Shown here piece by piece: positions 11,277 through 22,676 of a DNA stretch of 64,000 nt. Made by a program: the position numbers and the translations under genes. Below the pieces are notes generated by a model, which saw nothing but the letters and a program-made list of their open reading frames with translations, was not told the origin of the DNA and did not search any database. Source of the stretch: Pleurostoma richardsiae (lineage: Eukaryota > Ascomycota > Sordariomycetes > Calosphaeriales > Pleurostomataceae); the NCBI GenBank assembly GCA_030052745.1, contig JANBVO010000026.1, positions 186,001 through 250,000 of the forward strand, in the 5' to 3' direction. Each line of letters begins with the position of its first letter. Positions within the stretch are counted from its first letter, which is position 1.

Positions 11277-12214
11277 CTGACTTCCAATACGGATGGGAGG
11301 TTCTCAGAGGAATCACGAGTACAGCGCGAACGGCGGTGAGATTCTGGGTACCAAATGTGATAGATCCAACTATGGTATAACTTGTGCCCTCCTCGGATGC
11401 TGTGAGGATGCACTCTGTAGATGCTATCGGGCCAGCACGGGCCCGGGAGCGACAAGTCTGAGGCCGTGATAGGCTTCCTCTCTCGGCCTCCTCCACCACC
11501 TCCTCCCACTCGTCTTCCGTTACCGGTCGGCAGGGTGGCTGGCTCCAGGGATCGGGCGGCCCGCCATAGAGACGGCGTGCCAGCTTTCCTGCACGTACCT
11601 ACCTGAGATACCTAGCAGCGGAGTCTAGTTTGCGGAGAGCCTGATAAGAGAGATACGGGCAACGACCTAACACAGGTCGTTAGGGTGTGCTGTTGGGTTG
11701 AGGGCGGAGAGTCAAAGGGAGTGAGGGGCGCAGACGGCGCCGCCCATTCCCGAGGCCATGAAACGGCTTAGCTAAGGCACTCCTGGAGAGGAACGACTGG
11801 CCAATGGGCGGCCAGGGTTTAGCCTTTCGGGGCGTCGTACTGAAAGGCCAGAAAATCAGCAGTTCCAAAGGTGGGGGACGGGGCCAGACCGGCACAAAAA
11901 TGGGCGGAGCATCATGCCATAACGGCGAGTCGTGCAGATCTGCCGCCAGCCGCCGTGTGTCGTCGACGGTCACCAGTGGGCGGACCGTGATGAAGGAAAA
12001 AGCTGTTAAAACAAGACATGAAGCATCTGGAGATGTCGACGGAGTGAGAGGTCCGGTTCACTAAGCTGCTTTCACCAACCACTCATCACATCACACTCAC
12101 TCTCACCCTCAATCAGTAAACAGGGTGAGGTGAGCAGTTAAGGAGGAACCAAGGTCATCTACCAACAGCCGCACGTGAGGCACATATACACACACACGCG
12201 CACACGCATGCAAG
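11277..12214. promoter_or_regulatory. Divergent promoter region of amidase and phenol-hydroxylase-like gene
   Basis: Roughly 940 bp between two outward-facing enzyme genes. A CA-rich simple repeat lies at 12185-12208, just before the flavoprotein start. An out-of-frame ATG at 12208 precedes the chosen start at 12215. No coding region was recognised. Confidence 0.4.
12185..12208. repeat. CA-rich simple repeat in the leader
   Basis: A run of CA dinucleotides with a few CG interruptions lies immediately upstream of the start codon at 12215. It is short and probably of no special function. Confidence 0.6.
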
Positions 12215-14408
12215 ATGGCTCCCAGCGCATCAGCAGCGACGGAGGACATCTCCATGGGCAACAGCGAGGTTGTCGTCAACACCAACGGCAGCAGTGAGCC
12301 TCTCACCATGCTGCGGCCCATGGAGGAGCCCCGGGAGAAGTGTGAGGTGTGCATCGTGGGAGCTGGACCGGCGGGTTTGATGCTGGCGTGAGTACTCTGT
12401 ACACCCCTGAGACCATCACAGACACATACATATCAACACCGTACAACACACAGGCGGACATACACGCCGACTAGCTTCATACATTTACCCACGATCCTGA
12501 CAGTTATGATGATACTAACACGTCTTCCAGCGTCAACCTTGCCCGCTTCGGCATCAAGCCCATCTTGCTGGACGAGCGGCATGATCAGACCACAGTAGGC
12601 CGTGCTGACGGTCTCCAGCCCAAGACCATCGAGACGCTGCGGATGCTGCGCATGGGCGATGAGATCCTACGGCTGGGCACCAAGGTGTACGATATCTGCC
12701 TGTGGCGCGGGCGGCGCGGCGCCGAGCTGCAGCGCATGGGCCGCGAAGTGCACTACCCGGCCTTCATCGTTGACGTGCTCGAACCCTTCATCCTGCTGTG
12801 CCACCAAGGCATGGTCGAGGGCTTATTCCTCGACGATCTACGCAAACGCGGTGTCACCGTCAAGCGCAGTCATAAATTCACCGGATACAGCACCCGTGGC
12901 GACGGCCAGTCCGGTTCCATGCTCGTGCATTCCAAGTTCAATGTCACTCAGGACGACCGCACGCTCGAAGCCGACTACATCATCGGCTGCGATGGTGCTC
13001 ACTCGGCGGTCAAGGCTGCCGTGCCCGAGACAGCGACGCCGGCGAGCAGCCGGCACGAGGCCAGCGTATGGGGCGTGCTGGACGGCGAGGTCGACTCTGA
13101 CTTCCCCGACATCTGGAGCAAGACGGTTGTCTTCTCTGAGGAGTTTGGCTCCATTCTTATCATCCCCCGTGAGCGCAACATGACGCGCTTCTACATCGAG
13201 ATGAAGGCGGCGACCACTGCCCGTGAGCTGGGGCAGTCTTTCGTCATGAAGCGCGCCTCCCAAATCCTGGACCCGTATCGCATTTCCTGGCGCTCCGTCG
13301 AGTGGTTCGGTCGGTACACGGTGCGGCAGGGTGTCGCAAACGCCTTCTCAGACCCGCACCTGCGTGTCTTCATCGCCGGCGACGCCAGCCATACTCACTC
13401 GCCTAAGGCGGCGCAGGGCATGAACACAAGCATGCACGACTCGTGGAACCTGGGCTGGAAGCTCAACCTGGCCATCCGCGGCCTGGCCAAGCCGGTGCTG
13501 CTGCAGAGCTACGAGCAGGAGCGCAAGAAGATCGCGCACGATCTCATCAACTTCGACTACGAACATGCCAACCAGATCGCTGGCGGCGACGCCGCAGCGC
13601 TTGCCGAGAACTTCCGAACCAACGTGCGCTTCATCTCCGGAGTCGGCGTCGAGTACTCTGCCAACATCCTCAACACGGGCCACGAGTCGGCACAGCTAGG
13701 CGGCGGCGCCAAGCCCGGCTGCAACCCGCCCCCGGCCAAGGTGTCGCGGTACATCGACGCCAACCCCGTGGACATCCAGCTTGACATCCCAATTCTCGGC
13801 CAGTTCCGCGTGTACATCTTCATGCCCGACATCCTGGGTGCCGACGAGGCGGCGTTCCTGTCTGCTCTCTGTGGCGCTGTGGCCGAGCCATCGTCGCTCA
13901 TCAGCCGGCTGTCCGGCGCCGCGTACCAGTCCTACCTCAAGAAGCCGCGGTTACCGAGCTCCGAGGATGTCTACATCCGGCCCGAGAGGTATACGGCTGT
14001 CAGCCAGCTGTACACCTTTAGTCTCATCAGTATGTTTCCATCCCTTCCCTCTACCTTCCGTGCTCGTCGCAGTCACGCCTTTCTGCCTCGTAGATATGAC
14101 TAAGTTGCTAATAACGAGGAACAGCAATGGCCGACAAGAGCCAGTTCGAGATCTCCAGCCTGCCCTTGATCTTGGCCAAGAGCCCGTGGACCATCTATCT
14201 CGACGACGTGCCGCAGCTCGACACCCGCGGCAGCACCTGCACCGGCAAGTGGCTGGGAGACATACGACCTGGCCAGGCGGCCATCGTGAACGTTCGGCCC
14301 GACGGCTACGTTGGCTCGGTACAGCGGTTTGATGCTTCAGGGGCCACGGGGCTAGAGGCGGCCAAGTGGCTAGACAGCTACTACGATGGCTTCTTGCAAG
14401 CTCCTTAG
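12215..14408 (+). CDS. Phenol 2-monooxygenase-like flavoprotein
   Basis: Seen: exons 12215-12387, 12531-14029 and 14125-14408 join in frame to 651 residues. The introns are 143 bp (ACTAACA branch) and 95 bp (GCTAAT branch). Motifs in order: an about 45-residue N-terminal extension; the FAD fold CIVGAGPAGLMLA; RADGLQPKTIETL; the DG motif IIGCDGAHSAVK; and the FAD/NADPH motif FIAGDASHTHSP. The last 150 residues have the thioredoxin-like C-terminal layout of phenol hydroxylases. Length and order match fungal phenol 2-monooxygenases. Known: these hydroxylate phenols to catechols with NADPH and O2. Many fungal relatives act on other phenolics or secondary metabolites, so the substrate is open. It is divergent from the amidase and followed by the Old Yellow Enzyme gene. 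Confidence 0.9.
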
Positions 14409-15484
14409 AAGGGACGCACGGAGCGAGGGCATCAGGGAGTGTCAGGCTGACGAAACAGAGGAGGCAGCGGAGACTGTAATGCTTGATGTTCACACATGGC
14501 GACGGGTAGATAATGTCAAGATATCCACGTAATGCTCATTTATTAAGCGTCTAAGGGAGACGTCGTCTTGTCTTCTCGTCTTCTCGTGACCTGGACAGCT
14601 GGCATGTCCGACTTGTCGGTCTCGCACCTCAGGGACTCACCCGCCGTTGCTGTCGGAGAGCCCTTCAGTATTCATCGTTATCTTGAAGATCGTCGAGGGA
14701 AGCAACAAATTAGGTAACGCTGTCGAACGTCTCGTGGAAGGACGTATCCGTCACCGCTGCATATGCAACGCCAAGGGACCCTGCGTATGTGATACGGTCA
14801 GTCAGAAGTTGCTTTTACCTTTTAAGATCTAGCCCAGTCATCGTTGTCCCTGGTGGTGTGGTGGATCTGTGGAAGAACCTCCGAGTCCCCTGTGTGCCTG
14901 GTCCCTTTGTCTCCAAACCCCTACCCTCGGCATCCTTGGAACAGCCATCCCGCACTTCCTCCATCCTCCTCTCCCGTCGGCTTCTTCGTCTCCATCCCCG
15001 GCAAGCCCACTACGGCTTCATTAGCGCCGTCGCAACCAATCCACCTGCCTCTGTCCAGTCAGATTGCCGTGCTACTGCTCTCAGGCACGACGATGCGGCA
15101 GGAGGCCATCCTTGTAAGAGGGAATGGAGACCCCCACCTATGCCGCTGTCCTCTTCGCCTCCTCCACTCCCACTCTTCCAACACCACTCCCACCGCCACT
15201 GCGATGCCCGCGGCCGGCAAAGAGGACGAGAGTCGGGACAGGGGAGAAGCGAATGCAGGAAGAATGGGAATGTCGATCGGGGACGGCAACCCCCCCCTCC
15301 CTACAAATGCTTTTCTCGAATTCCCTCTCTCTCACACCTGCACCTCCCCCCTCCTTACATGCTCCCATCCCGTGCCCTCCTCCAGCTCAGCTCAGCCCAG
15401 CCCCAGATACCCCTCCTTCGCCCTTCCCCCTTCCCACTGCCGAGCTAGGAGTCTAGAGGACCCCTCCATCACATCGTCACCACC
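14409..15484. promoter_or_regulatory. Intergenic region and pyrimidine-rich promoter of the OYE gene
   Basis: About 1.1 kb. The last 600 bp are strongly C/T-rich (for example around 15290-15480), as in many promoters of highly expressed fungal genes. Open frames in this tract are low-complexity artefacts. Confidence 0.4.
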
Positions 15485-16824
15485 ATGCCGGCCGCCGTGA
15501 CCCCTCCCCCGGCCTTCGCGCCGCTCCGGGACACCAAGGTGTTCTCGCCCTTCCAGCTCGGGCGCCTCAGCCTCTCGCACCGCATCGTGCAGGCGCCATG
15601 CACGCGGATGCGCGCCGATTTCGTGTCCAAGGGCGTCTTCCTGCCCAACGACAAGATGGTCACGTACTACGGGCAGCGCGCGTCCGCGGGCGGGCTGCAG
15701 CTGACCGAGGCGACGGACATCAGCCTCAACTCGTCGGCGTACCCGGGCACGCCGGGCGTCTTCACGGCGGAGCAGCTGGCGGGGTGGAAGAAGGTGACGG
15801 ACGCGGTGCATGCCAAGGGCGGCTTCATCTTCGCGCAGCTGTGGCACACGGGGCGGGCCACCGGCCCGGGCATGCGCACCGACGGGCAGTCGCTGAGCAG
15901 CACAGCCAAGCCCATGGCCGGCAAGTACCTGGACGGCACCGACACGGCGGAGCACCCGCCGCGGGCCATGACGGTGCCCGAGATCCACGAGGTGACGGCC
16001 GAGTGGGCGGCGGCGGCGAAGCGGGCGGTCGAGGAGGCCGGGTTCGACGGCGTCGAGGTGCACAGCGCCAACGGCTACCTGCTGGAGCAGTTCCTGCACG
16101 ACAACATCAACGACCGGACGGATGAGTACGGCGGCTCGGTCGAGAACCGCTGCCGCTTCACCCTCGAGGTCGTCGAGGCCGTGTGCGCCGCCATCGGCGC
16201 CGACCGCGTCGGCGTCCGCCTCAGCCCCTACAACTACTTCCAGGATACTAAGGACAGCGACCCTAATAAGCACTGGGCGTACCTGTGCGGCCGCATCGCC
16301 ACCCTGCCGAGCCAGCACCGCCCGGCCTACGTCCACATGTGAGTTCTGCCCCTCTCCATGCTTCCAACAAGCTCCCTCGGTTCAGAGAGACTGATCCTGT
16401 ATACAGGGTCGAGCCCCGCTTCGACGAGGTCCTCGACGAGGAGCAGAAGATGGCCGCCCTGTCCGAGTACACGGCGTCTACGGACGCGCTCTCGGGCGCC
16501 GACCTGGAGAAGGAGAAGGCCATCGTGCCCAGCAAGAAGCCCGTCAATTCGCTGACGCCCTTCCGGCGGATCCTCAAGGAGGGCGGCGTCGCCTTCATGG
16601 CCGCCGGCACCTACAACCGCGACAACGCCGTGCCCAAGTTGGAGAACGACCTGGCCGACCTGGTCGCCTTCGGCCGCCAGTTCATCGCCAACCCGGACCT
16701 CGTCGAGAGGCTGCGCAACGGGTGGCCGCTGAACGCGTACGACCGGTCTACCTTCTACGGCGCGGATCCGCCTGAGAAGGGTTACCTCGACTACCCTTTC
16801 TACGAGGAGGACGTCAAAGCCTGA
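15485..16824 (+). CDS. Old Yellow Enzyme family NAD(P)H:flavin oxidoreductase
   Basis: Seen: exons 15485-16338 and 16407-16824 join across a 68-bp intron (GTGAGT...TACAG), restoring HMVEPRF and giving 423 residues. OYE features are visible: FQLGRLSLSHRIVQAP at the N-terminus, FAQLWHTGRA, the substrate His and Asn in VHSANGYLLEQF, DEYGGSVENR, and a C-terminal FMN-binding region ending in FGRQFIANPDL. Known: these FMN enzymes reduce activated C=C bonds of enones, nitro compounds and oxylipins with NADPH; fungal members also act in ergot-alkaloid and detoxification pathways. An insertion-like segment (about residues 290-335, EEQKMAALSEYTASTDALSGADLEKEK region) makes it longer than yeast OYE. It ends 386 bp from the convergent acidic-protein gene. 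Confidence 0.92.
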
Positions 16825-17210
16825 GCCGAGGGACGAGACAGGGATGATGATAGAGGTGGTCAGCGGATGCTAGATGTTCTCCTCTGCGCATCAGAGGAGA
16901 GGGCGAAGGAACAGACTAAAGAATAGAGAGACTATTGATACCATTTAACAATGTTCCCTGTCGCAGTACTCTGTATACAACTGATGCGATATAAGCCGTG
17001 CTTCAGACTCCCAACGCCAGCGCCCATGCGATTTGTATCGCGAACAATTCCGCTGCGGTCATGCTAAACCGAAAGAAAGCCAATCCCATTTCTCCAAGCG
17101 ATGCTGGACTCCAAGTCCAGGCGCACTTTTATAAACATTATATACGTGTCGAGTGTATACAGGATGCGTGCCCGTTGAGGAGTTGTCGTAGTTGTCGTAG
17201 TTGTCGTCAT
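16825..17210. other. Convergent 3' flanks with a short tandem repeat
   Basis: 3' flanks of the OYE gene (+) and the acidic-protein gene (-). A nine-base unit (AGTTGTCGT) is repeated three times at 17181-17207. No gene is recognised. Confidence 0.5.
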
Positions 17211-19841
17211 CTACCGCATCATGTACGACAAGTCCGGAAGCCTATCTATGATGTCTCGTGCGAGGTTCGCCTGCTCCATATTAAGGTCTGTACCAGTTGC
17301 CAGCCCCTGAGCCGATTTCGATGTAGGGGTCTGGACTGTGAGCTTCGGTGCGGTAGGTAAGGAATTTGAAGACGGAGTGAGAGTGGTGATGGCTGCCGGG
17401 AGACTAGGCGGTGTCAGGGTTTTGATCGGCTGAGGCAGCGGTACACTCGGGGTGCTAGAGTCGAAGAAAGAGAAGTCCCACGGGTCGCTAGAGGGTGCCG
17501 GAGCAGCAGTAGTTGGCTTGATGTCAGACTGGGATGGCTGGAAGCCGGCTGTCGAAGTAATAATGTTCCTTTGAGAGTTAAACGTCGAAGGTGATGTTGC
17601 TAAAGGCGCCTTTGGACTCGGAGAGGCGAAGAGGTCGCCGATGTTATTGAGCCCCGCTGAGGGAGGCGCAGATGGCGTAGCCGGGCTCATCAAGCTGAAG
17701 GCGCCGTTCGGCTTGTCATCCGGAGGCGACATGACCATCTCACCCCATTCATCGTCGTCGTCATCGGCGGCTGCGGGTGGATTCGGCACGAGTGCCGTGA
17801 TGATAGGGGCGGGAGCTAACGGTTTCATGGGAGCCTTTGGCCGACTGTCACCCACGGCTCTGGGCTTCGTGACCATAGGGGATGCGACCCCGAGCTGGGA
17901 GGCGCTTGGTCCCGGTACCGGTCGCGATAATGCCGCTCCTGGACTAGCCAATGGAGGAGAGAGTGGGAAAGCCTTCTCTCCTGGTGCGGTGCTCCAGCCA
18001 AACTGAGCAACCGGAGCTTGCGCTCTTGGTGACTGCGCGTGAGCCTGCGTTGGGCTTTGGACCTTGACGGATCCTCGCCTAGGGGGAGGCATCAGCGGCG
18101 AAGGAATCGAACCGACAGACTGCACCGACGTATTCCTAGAGTGCGCCGACGCCCGCCGTCTGCCAAAGACCTGCTCGAGAGCCACAGGCTCGGCGGTTGA
18201 GTCCCAGCCAAACGCGTTCCCCTTGCCTGCGGACCCGCCTAAAGTTGGGCGCCCGCTGATGGAGTCTTCTTCCATCCAGCGCCGCACGATCTTGATGGTC
18301 TCGGCGCGCACCTCGGAGGAGGGCCAGGCAACGCGGCGGTAGTTCTCATCATCTCCGGCGTTGTGTTTGCGAGCGGAACCCTGCCGAGAGATGCGGTACC
18401 AGGTCTTTCGCTCGGATATGGTCGTAAAGCTGTCGAAGAGGATGCGGTCCGAGACATCATCCCTTTCAGCGGTGGAGACCGGCGGAAGCGACTTCAGCTT
18501 CTGGGCATCATAGAGCTTGTCAACATCTGATAGGATGACGTTAAACTTGATAGGACCGAACTTTGCGACCAGCGTATCAATATGCGAGCTTGCGACTGGT
18601 CGTTGGTGCTCGTCCTGTAAGCCTAGGGGCGATGACGGCGTTTCTTTTTCAGGATGTGGTGGCGGGGTTGGTTCAATGAAGGGCTGCTTTGGTGTAAGAG
18701 ACCTTTCCGGAGAGACAGACTCGGACGGTTGCTTTGATGGCCGCCTGGAAAGAGGATCTTCAAAGTCGCCGAAGTCCGCATCCTCGTCCTCCTCGCTCCC
18801 ACCGGCAGGCCCCTGACCTACGTCTGCCTCTTCACCGGCGTCACTGGCCCTCGCCCTCGACTGGCTTCTCTCCCGCTTCACCAGCACCGGTTCAAGAGCC
18901 GCTGGTTTCTTCGCTAGACCGTCGAACATGTCCACCAGCTCCTGCACCTTGGAGGACGACTTTCGAGAGACCTGAGGGCGGTTCTTCGCTTCTTCGTCAA
19001 CGGACGTAATAGGCGAGTCCTGCCGTTCGTCATTCTCGCGGTGAGAATCGACGGAGCTTCGGGACGACCGGCGGGAGGCGGTGCTTTGAGCAGCTGAGGC
19101 GATGGATCCAGGTTGGGTGGGCGAGGCATTCTCGGTCGATGTCCTCCGTACCTCATCCGTTACGATCTGGATTGTGGGAGTAACTTCGGTGTCTCCAGCG
19201 TGGGTAGGCGATAGAGATGGCATGTGCTTCTCCTCCTCATGCAAGCTGTCGGCAACAACGGCAACGTCAAGCAGTCCCAGTCCCGTCGCTGCGTCGTGTG
19301 ACTTATCCGGCGCTTTTTGCGCAATTGTAGTCGAAGGCAACGGAGGCAGCTCGGCGAGACCAGGTGTCTCCGACGGGTTGAAGGACGGCTCGGTCGCCCA
19401 CGGGTCGTCGGCGGAGCTGCGGGACAGCGTGCTCGGCTTCCGCGACAGCGGCTTGAAGCCCGGAGCGGGAGACGTAGCAGCAGAGCCGGGCCACGCAATC
19501 GGGCCCCCTCTGCCGTGTCCTTCATCTCGAGGCGTGGGCGTCAGCTGGTGGCTCGCGTTCGACCCGCTGTCTCCTGCCCATGCACCCCAGACAGTACTAT
19601 TGTTGGCACTGCTGTTCCCTGGGGACGCGGAAGCCCAGTCACCGAACCCGTCACTATTATCCTCCGCCCAGGGCGACTGCGTGGACAGTCCCGTCGAGTT
19701 TGCGACCGTCAGGAAGGCTGGCTTCGGGGGCGCGAGATCGAGGTCGAGCTCTGCGTGCTTGGTGGGCGAGTGCGCTCGGCTGCTACTGTGGTCCTTGTCG
19801 CCGTCGGCGGTCGCCCACGGTGAGCCCCATGGATCGTCCAT
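17211..19841 (-). CDS. Large acidic, disordered protein with FGDF motif; possible AP-1 accessory factor
   Basis: Seen: an intronless frame of 876 residues starting at MDDPWGSPWA. The sequence is rich in Ser, Pro, Asp and Glu, with repeated W-containing acidic patches in the first 100 residues (SPWAEDNSDGFGDWA). An acidic DADFGDFEDP motif lies near residue 350. A more ordered conserved block follows, containing FNVILSDVDKLYDAQKLKSL, SERKTWYRI and VRRWMEED. The C-terminus is helical (NLARDIIDRLPDLSYMM). FGDF resembles the aromatic-G-acidic-aromatic motifs that bind the AP-1 gamma-ear or GGA in aftiphilin-like proteins. Inference: it could be the filamentous-fungal counterpart of yeast Laa2 (YBL010C). 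I cannot confirm this without a profile search, and a plain 'conserved hypothetical' remains possible. Confidence 0.6.
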   Translation of the reverse strand: MDDPWGSPWATADGDKDHSSSRAHSPTKHAELDLDLAPPKPAFLTVANSTGLSTQSPWAEDNSDGFGDWASASPGNSSANNSTVWGAWAGDSGSNASHQLTPTPRDEGHGRGGPIAWPGSAATSPAPGFKPLSRKPSTLSRSSADDPWATEPSFNPSETPGLAELPPLPSTTIAQKAPDKSHDAATGLGLLDVAVVADSLHEEEKHMPSLSPTHAGDTEVTPTIQIVTDEVRRTSTENASPTQPGSIASAAQSTASRRSSRSSVDSHRENDERQDSPITSVDEEAKNRPQVSRKSSSKVQELVDMFDGLAKKPAALEPVLVKRERSQSRARASDAGEEADVGQGPAGGSEEDEDADFGDFEDPLSRRPSKQPSESVSPERSLTPKQPFIEPTPPPHPEKETPSSPLGLQDEHQRPVASSHIDTLVAKFGPIKFNVILSDVDKLYDAQKLKSLPPVSTAERDDVSDRILFDSFTTISERKTWYRISRQGSARKHNAGDDENYRRVAWPSSEVRAETIKIVRRWMEEDSISGRPTLGGSAGKGNAFGWDSTAEPVALEQVFGRRRASAHSRNTSVQSVGSIPSPLMPPPRRGSVKVQSPTQAHAQSPRAQAPVAQFGWSTAPGEKAFPLSPPLASPGAALSRPVPGPSASQLGVASPMVTKPRAVGDSRPKAPMKPLAPAPIITALVPNPPAAADDDDDEWGEMVMSPPDDKPNGAFSLMSPATPSAPPSAGLNNIGDLFASPSPKAPLATSPSTFNSQRNIITSTAGFQPSQSDIKPTTAAPAPSSDPWDFSFFDSSTPSVPLPQPIKTLTPPSLPAAITTLTPSSNSLPTAPKLTVQTPTSKSAQGLATGTDLNMEQANLARDIIDRLPDLSYMMR

Positions 19842-20737
19842 TCCTGCCGGGCTCTATTCGCATGGTGGGAGCGTTTGTGCGCAGAGAGGCGGCTGGTCAT
19901 AAATGTCTTCGAGGCGTGCTCATATCCAAAAATCTAAGCGCCTCCTTCTTCCCGGGCTTCCCGTTGCGGCGACGCACCCAACCCCGGGCTTCGGTATCAC
20001 AGGTACGTAGGCGGACTAGGCAGACGCAATCGATGTATCGGTGCTGGATGCTGAATTGGCGGACGCGCGTATTAATTCTCGTCAAGTAGATATTAGAAGA
20101 GAGCGGTGAGGAGAGCGTAGAATGTTTTGAATTTGGTATCTAGAAAGGGCAGAAAGGGGGTTGATTTCTGCAGATTTGTTTCGTTTCCAGGAGCGTAGAA
20201 TCGCTATTTCCCGCTGCAAAAGAACCTGTAACGGCGCGGCGCTTGTGCACGGCATGGCGTCCACGCGGGGGCTCTTTGCCGTGCCGATCTTGCGACGAAG
20301 AAGACAAACCCCGGTTTCACAGCTCAAGCTCAGACTCAATTGCTCTTCCGGGCTCCGAATACGCTCCTCCGGTCTCACGCGTCTATCGTCCGCACAGACG
20401 GACGGCAATGCTGATCAGTAGGCGCCAGCTCCCTTGAGCTCTGCTTTACGACTGAACTCAAGGTCTGGAGTAGATGCGCGAGGTACCGCTATGAGCTCAT
20501 GACAGCTGCAGTCGCCAATTACCAATCGCAGCGGCCGCTGCTGATAAAGCACGCCGATGACTGGCCGATCTCCAACTTTTTTGTTTCCTGCAGGACAAGA
20601 GCACCTTCAGCACCGTCTGCAGCACCGAGACACTATGACGCCAGTGCGAGCGAGACCGCCCTGAAGATTTACTTCAAAGCGCACTCATTCTCGAATCAGT
20701 CCCTGAGCATGCGACTGCGTCTCACACGGTAGCAGCC
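19842..20737. promoter_or_regulatory. Divergent promoter region of acidic-protein and CFD1 genes
   Basis: About 900 bp between two outward-facing conserved genes. It carries no coding region I can support; open frames here lack family features. It presumably holds both promoters. Confidence 0.4.
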
Positions 20738-21801
20738 ATGTCTCTCTCCAAGGTCAAGCACATCGTCCTGGTAAGTGCGCCCCATCATCGACACCGTCAT
20801 TGTCATCGCCACTCCTGCTGGTAGGGCTTCTCTCTTGCCTCAACGTCTTGTGCTAACAGTCGTCTCCCACTCTCCAGGTCCTCTCCGGCAAAGGCGGCGT
20901 CGGCAAGTCCTCCGTCACGACGCAGCTCGCCCTCTCCCTCAGCCTGGCCGGCCACTCGGTCGGCGTCCTCGACGTCGACCTGACCGGCCCCTCCATCCCG
21001 CGCATGTTCGCCATCGAGGACGCCAAGGTCACCCAGGCTCCCGGCGGCTGGCTACCCGTGACCGTGCACGATGCCCACACCGACCCCGCGACCGGCGCCC
21101 CCATCGGGTCCCTACGCGTTATGAGCCTCGGCTTCCTGCTGCCGCGACGCGGCGACGCCGTCGTGTGGCGTGGGCCCAAGAAGACGGCCATGGTGCGCCA
21201 GTTCCTGTCTGACGTCCTATGGGGCGATGTCGATTACCTGCTTGTCGACACGCCGCCGGGAACGAGCGACGAGCACATCTCGCTAGCGGAAACGCTGTTG
21301 CGCACGGCGCGGCCAGGCCAGCTCGCGGGCGCAGTGGTGGTAACGACTCCGCAGGCAGTGGCCACGGCGGACGTGCGTAAGGAGCTCAACTTCTGCGCTA
21401 AGACGGGCATCCGGGTGGTCGGCGTCGTTGAGAACATGGCCGGGTTCGTATGCCCCAACTGCGCCGAGTGCACTGATATCTTCAGCCGCGGCGGCGGCGA
21501 AGTAATGGCGCGCGAGTTCGGCGTGTCCTTCTTAGGCGGCGTTCCCGTCGACCCGCAGTTTGTGATGCTGGTCGAGACGGGGAGGCGGCCGAGGTATCCT
21601 CAGGGCACGGAAATCAATGGGAGGGACATGTCGACGCCGGCGGTGGCGGACGGAGCCGGGCAAGAGGAGGGGGAGGTTCAGCGGGACTCTGGGACGCTGG
21701 TGGACAAGTACCACAGCTGCTCGCTGGCTCCAGTTTTCAAAATGATTACGGACGCGGTCATTGCCGATGTTGAGAGAGCTGCCGCTGCAGCGACGGCATG
21801 A
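20738..21801 (+). CDS. CFD1: Cytosolic Fe-S cluster assembly factor CFD1 / NUBP2 (P-loop NTPase)
   Basis: Seen: a small first exon (20738-20770, 11 codons) joins the main exon (20878-21801) across a 107-bp intron with a GCTAAC branch, giving 318 residues. The product starts [22 protein letters not shown], cut here by the deviant Walker A GKGGVGKS of the Mrp/NBP35 family. It also has [12 protein letters not shown], the Walker B-like [13 protein letters not shown] and the CxxC cluster-binding motif FVCPNC. There is no N-terminal four-Cys Fe-S domain, which separates CFD1/NUBP2 from NBP35/NUBP1. Known: CFD1 and NBP35 form the cytosolic scaffold that builds 4Fe-4S clusters for extramitochondrial proteins. 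A short acidic insert ([11 protein letters not shown]) near the C-terminus looks lineage-specific. Confidence 0.93.
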
Positions 21802-22670
21802 CGGATACATACGCAGCAGCTCAATCAAGGGAGATCCGCAAGATCCAAGATTGTCGGCGGCATGCCGAGCAGTCTAAGCTAAGGCCCATATTCGGCGAAG
21901 GACAGATGGCTTTGGACAGTACGGAAGCAAGCTGCACGTTACTTGCCCCAGGTGCTCCAAATAGCACGGCGTGGAGAGAACTCGGGTTGGGCAGATCGAC
22001 CCGGCGCATCCACGGAGGAGCACGCCGGAGCTTTCCCCGAAGATCCCCCAACGCATGTACTTTACACCTACACGTGCCTACTTTGCACGGCTGCAAGGAG
22101 CGTCTACGAGACGTGTGTTGCCGTCAATTATCCATAAGCCGCATGGGCAAGAGTCGGGAAGAAGAGACGTATTAAATCATACAGGATAACAGCCACAGCC
22201 CCCTTTGCATTCCTTGTCTGAAGCTGCAGCCCCTGGAGCATGACGGTAACTGGAGACAAGCTTGATGAGATCGTGATCTCAGCTGCCGCCATACCCGTTC
22301 CTGTCGGGGGTGCAGCCCCTCCATTTTCCCGGGGTAAAATCCCTGAGCGACGTAATGTTGGGCCGATTGGGTGCTGACATTGATCGGGGTGCTCCTGTGA
22401 GCCCATGAGAATCGTGTTTTCTCCCTCTCCTTCTCCTCCTCCGTAGTAAAAGGTACCTTGCGCTCTCTGTACGGTACGCCGTGCTCCATCGGTACTTGCA
22501 TCGACCGTCCCGCAGCGCAGCGTGAACCTGTCGCCGTCTTCTCTTGGCCTTTTTCAGTGCAGCTGATTGGGCTGCCCCACCGTTTTTTTGCAACCGCCGC
22601 CTCCACCCCACACCACAGCCCAGCCCAGCCAAAAGACCATCCGGGAATGCAAAGAATTTTAGTTTTCTGG
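21802..22670. other. Intergenic region between CFD1 and the AdoMetDC promoter
   Basis: No gene could be supported. Open frames on both strands are out of context and lack recognisable domains. The right part probably holds upstream regulatory sequence of the AdoMetDC gene. Confidence 0.4.
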
Positions 22671-22676
22671 TATAAA
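22671..22676 (+). promoter_or_regulatory. Candidate TATA box of the AdoMetDC gene
   Basis: TATAAA followed by a pyrimidine-containing stretch, about 1.05 kb upstream of the AdoMetDC start. If used, it implies a leader of roughly 1 kb that contains only three ATG codons, each with its own short frame. Confidence 0.45.

Noticed and set aside
15059-15456. Several overlapping Pro/Ser-rich frames before the OYE gene
   Set aside because: Low-complexity C/T-rich promoter sequence opens all frames; none is a gene.
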